14,035 nucleotides of DNA from JBQLZQ01 sp052168355 (GTDB lineage Bacteria > Pseudomonadota > Alphaproteobacteria > DSM-16000 > Inquilinaceae), in contig JBQLZQ010000014.1 in NCBI GenBank assembly GCA_052168355.1, forward strand, positions 1-14,035, in the 5' to 3' direction. Of this stretch, positions 11,819-14,035 are shown in pieces. The notes beneath the pieces are model-generated. The model was not told the DNA's origin. It worked only from the letters and a program-made list of their open reading frames with translations, and searched no databases. The position numbers and the translations under genes are program-made. The first letter of the stretch is position 1, and every line of letters begins with the position of its first letter.

Positions 11819-13036
11819 ATGCGGCGAGTCGTCGTCACCGGTCTCGGCATCGTCTCCAGCATCGGCAACGATGCGGCGGAGGTTCTGGACAGCCTGCGTC
11901 ACGGCCGGTCGGGCATCGTCGCGGCGGAGGAATACAAGGAGCTTGGCTTCCGCAGCCAGGTGCACGGCGCGGTCACCCTGGACCTGGACGCCCACATCGA
12001 CCGCAAGCTGCGGCGCTTCATGGGCGAGGGCGCGGCCTACAATTACGTCGCCATGACCCAGGCCATCGCCGATTCGGGCTTGGCCGACAGCGATGTCTCC
12101 AACGAGCGGACGGGTCTGATCATGGGCTCCGGCGGGCCGTCGACAGCCAATCAGGTGGCGGCGGCCGACATCGCCCGGGACAAGGGACCAAAGCGGGTCG
12201 GTCCCTACATGGTGCCCCGGGCCATGTCGAGCACCAATTCCGCCACCCTGGCGACGCCGTTCAAGATCAAGGGCCCCAGCTATTCGATCAGCTCGGCCTG
12301 TTCGACCAGCGCCCACTGCATCGGCAATGGGGCCGAACTGATCCAATGGGGCAAGCAGGATATCGTCTTTGCCGGCGGCGGCGAGGAACTGCACTGGACC
12401 CTGTCGGTGCTGTTCGACGCGATGGGGGCGCTGTCTTCGAAATACAACGACACGCCGGCCACCGCCTCGCGGGCCTATGACCAGGATCGGGACGGCTTCG
12501 TCATTGCCGGCGGCGGCGGTGTGGTGGTGCTGGAGGAGCTGGAGCATGCCCGCGCCCGTGGCGCCAAGATCTATGGCGAGGTCACCGGATACGGCGCCAC
12601 GTCCGACGGCTACGACATGGTTCAGCCGTCCGGCGAGGGCGCGGTGCGGTGCATGCGCCAGGCCATCGCCACGCTCGACCGGCCGGTCGATTACATCAAC
12701 AGTCACGGCACGTCGACACCGGTCGGCGACGGGCGCGAACTGGACGCGATCCGCGAGGTTTTCGGCGACCGGATCCCGGCGATCAGCTCGACCAAGTCGC
12801 TCACCGGACATTCCCTGGGCGCCACCGGCGTGCACGAGGCGATTTACTGCCTGCTGATGATGCAGCACGACTTTATCTGCGCCTCCGCCAACATCGAGAC
12901 CATCGATCCCGAAGCCGCGTCCATGCCGATCGTTCGCGAACGGCGGGACGATGCCGGGCTTGCGTGCGTGCTGTCGAACAGTTTCGGCTTCGGCGGCACC
13001 AACGCCACCCTCGCCTTTTCGCGTTTTACGGAGTGA
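11819..13036 (+). CDS. fabB: Beta-ketoacyl-ACP synthase I
   Basis: Elongates cis-3-decenoyl-ACP with malonyl-ACP, committing carbon to unsaturated fatty acids; a cytosolic homodimer. The thiolase-fold protein has 405 residues with the nucleophile Cys161 in SSACSTSAHC, His296 in NSHGTSTPVGD, Lys326 in STKSLTGHS and His331, and the C-terminal NSFGFGGTNATL. Start ATG 11819 lies six bases after the fabA stop with only a weak GAAG upstream, so translation may depend on coupling to fabA. FabA next to it and the overall pattern favour KAS I (FabB) over KAS II (FabF). Confidence 0.96.
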   Translation: MRRVVVTGLGIVSSIGNDAAEVLDSLRHGRSGIVAAEEYKELGFRSQVHGAVTLDLDAHIDRKLRRFMGEGAAYNYVAMTQAIADSGLADSDVSNERTGLIMGSGGPSTANQVAAADIARDKGPKRVGPYMVPRAMSSTNSATLATPFKIKGPSYSISSACSTSAHCIGNGAELIQWGKQDIVFAGGGEELHWTLSVLFDAMGALSSKYNDTPATASRAYDQDRDGFVIAGGGGVVVLEELEHARARGAKIYGEVTGYGATSDGYDMVQPSGEGAVRCMRQAIATLDRPVDYINSHGTSTPVGDGRELDAIREVFGDRIPAISSTKSLTGHSLGATGVHEAIYCLLMMQHDFICASANIETIDPEAASMPIVRERRDDAGLACVLSNSFGFGGTNATLAFSRFTE

Positions 13037-13040
13037 CCGG

Positions 13041-13934
13041 ATGGCCCCCGTGGTTCCCCGCCCCGTCGTCGAGAGCTATGACGCCGTCTCCCGGAACGGC
13101 GCCCGGGCGACCCCCGGCATGACCCCCGAAACCGGACTGATGGCCGGCAAGCGGGGCTTGGTGATGGGGGTCGCCAACAACCACTCCATCGCTTGGGGCA
13201 TTGCCCAGGCCCTGGCCCATCACGGCGCCGAGCTGGCGTTTACGTATCAGGGGGACTCCTTCCACCGCCGGGTGGAACCGCTGGCGCAGTCGATCGGCAG
13301 CGACCAGATCCTGCCCTGCGACGTCGAGGACGAGGCCAGCATGGCGGGCGTCTTCCAACGGCTGAACGATACCTGGGGCAGCATCGACTTTCTGGTGCAC
13401 GCCATCGCCTATTCCGACAAGGAAGAACTCAAAGGCCGGTATCTGGACACGACGGCCGAGAACTTCACGCGGACCATGCGTATCTCGTGCTTCTCGTTCA
13501 CCGCCCTGGCCAAGCGCGCGGCGGCGATGATGCCCAACGGCGGCAGCCTGTTGACCCTCACCTATCTGGGGGCCGAACGGGTGATGCCGAACTACAACGT
13601 CATGGGCGTGGCCAAGGCCGCGCTGGAGGCCAGCGTCCGTTATCTGGCCGCCGATCTGGGGCCGCAGGGCATCCGGGTCAACGCCCTGTCGGCCGGGCCG
13701 ATGCGCACATTGGCGGGCAGCGCCATCGCCGACGCGCGCTACGTCTACAAATACAATCAGCAGAACGCCCCCCTGCGCCGCAACGTGACGCTGGAGGAGG
13801 TCGGATCCGCCGCCTTCTATCTGCTCAGCGGTCTGTCGGGCGGGGTTTCGGGCGAGGTCCACCACGTCGACGGCGGATTCCACGCCATCGGCATGCCGCC
13901 CGCCCCACGCGGCGACGCCGACGACGCCTCCTGA
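13041..13934 (+). CDS. fabI: Enoyl-ACP reductase (NADH-type SDR) with N-terminal extension
   Basis: Reduces trans-2-enoyl-ACP with NADH in the last step of each elongation cycle; an SDR-fold tetramer. It shows MGVANNHSIAWGIAQAL (42-58), Tyr175 and Tyr185 with Lys192 in TYLGAERVMPNYNVMGVAK (the FabI Tyr-x6-Lys), and the C-terminal HHVDGGFHAIGM. The 297 residues exceed the usual 260 or so because ATG 13041 puts 33 residues before the canonical MAGKRGLVMGV. This start has GGAG (13030-13033) seven bases upstream, whereas ATGs at 13119 and 13140 have none. At the E. coli Gly93 position (HSIG) this protein reads HAIA. The gene follows fabB by four bases; its Shine-Dalgarno lies in the last fabB codons. 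Confidence 0.95.
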   Translation: MAPVVPRPVVESYDAVSRNGARATPGMTPETGLMAGKRGLVMGVANNHSIAWGIAQALAHHGAELAFTYQGDSFHRRVEPLAQSIGSDQILPCDVEDEASMAGVFQRLNDTWGSIDFLVHAIAYSDKEELKGRYLDTTAENFTRTMRISCFSFTALAKRAAAMMPNGGSLLTLTYLGAERVMPNYNVMGVAKAALEASVRYLAADLGPQGIRVNALSAGPMRTLAGSAIADARYVYKYNQQNAPLRRNVTLEEVGSAAFYLLSGLSGGVSGEVHHVDGGFHAIGMPPAPRGDADDAS

Positions 13935-13952
13935 TCCGTCTTAGAGCAGGGT

Positions 13953-13992
13953 CGCTTTGGGTGGAATCGCTTCGGCGATCCCACCCAAAGCG
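13953..13992. terminator. Strong UUCG-loop hairpin after fabI
   Basis: Bases 13953-13970 pair with 13975-13992 at 17 of 18 positions (single A-C mismatch at 13965/13980) around a TTCG loop closed by C-G, an exceptionally stable tetraloop. The stem begins CGCTTTGGGTGG. It starts 18 bases after the fabI stop. No T-run follows directly, so it may terminate transcription, protect the 3' end of the fab mRNA, or be part of a dispersed repeat. Confidence 0.6.
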
Positions 13993-14032
13993 TGAATCCT
14001 ACTCTATTCATAGAGTTAGAGAGCGATTCACG
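13991..14032. repeat. Second inverted repeat at the window end
   Basis: CGTGAATC (13991-13998) and GATTCACG (14025-14032) are perfect 8-bp arms; inside them ACTCTA (14001-14006) and TAGAGT (14011-14016) form a smaller hairpin with loop TTCA. With the UUCG stem directly before it, this makes a mosaic palindromic block of about 80 bp. The 101 bases after fabI hold no gene. Confidence 0.5.
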
Positions 14033-14035
14033 TCA

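Noticed and set aside
11321..12868. 515-codon minus-strand frame opposite fabA and fabB
   Set aside because: Composition is His/Arg/Gly-rich without domains, and the opposite strand encodes intact FabA and FabB.
1..14035. CRISPR arrays, tRNA or rRNA genes, toxin-antitoxin or defence systems, prophage genes
   Set aside because: I saw no regularly spaced repeats, RNA-gene signatures or proteins of these classes.

Overview
The window is about 14 kb of GC-rich chromosomal DNA from an alphaproteobacterium, most likely of the Rhodospirillales type. The placement rests on protein character and gene order: an Irr-type Fur regulator divergent from fabA-fabB-fabI, a ubiE / coaBC / dut neighbourhood, and a perfect Irr-type iron-control palindrome. 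It contains no tRNA, rRNA, CRISPR array, transposase or phage gene. Most of it is core metabolism, and the unusual material lies between and around the genes.

Region 1 (1-3343, + strand): the end of ubiE (quinone and menaquinone methyltransferase), then two small envelope genes, an entericidin-like lipoprotein on a GTG start (849-992) and a short secreted protein (1130-1327) whose ribosome binding site lies in a perfect 9-bp hairpin. A strong terminator follows, then coaBC and dut. A nearly palindromic element of about 160 bp separates coaBC from dut and supplies the last nine codons and stop of coaBC. The ubiB gene often found between ubiE and coaBC is absent.

Region 2 (3344-6114, + strand): a sulfur block. 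It holds an Rrf2 regulator without cluster-ligating cysteines, cysteine synthase (cysK), a MoeB/ThiF-type E1-like enzyme and a DsrE-like protein. The regulator ends in a C-terminal isoleucine, the feature other CysK-binding proteins use to enter its active site, so a CymR-CysK-like regulatory complex is plausible. A 24-codon frame is stitched by start/stop overlaps between cysK and moeB.

Region 3 (6136-7820): a glyoxylate-reductase-type D-2-hydroxyacid dehydrogenase (- strand), divergent from an exported protein with two SH3-like domains (+ strand).

Region 4 (7853-11086, - strand): irr, a rubrerythrin lacking its rubredoxin domain, a two-[4Fe-4S], CCG-domain oxidoreductase and a DUF3501 protein. 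The palindrome TTTAGAA-TTG-TTCTAAA lies upstream of the rubrerythrin gene. This looks like an iron- or heme-controlled peroxide or redox module in which the Fe-S protein could replace the missing rubredoxin domain.

Region 5 (11288-13934, + strand): fabA, fabB and fabI, a tight operon for unsaturated fatty-acid synthesis and enoyl reduction, followed by a hairpin with a UUCG loop and a second inverted repeat that look like a dispersed palindromic repeat or terminator.
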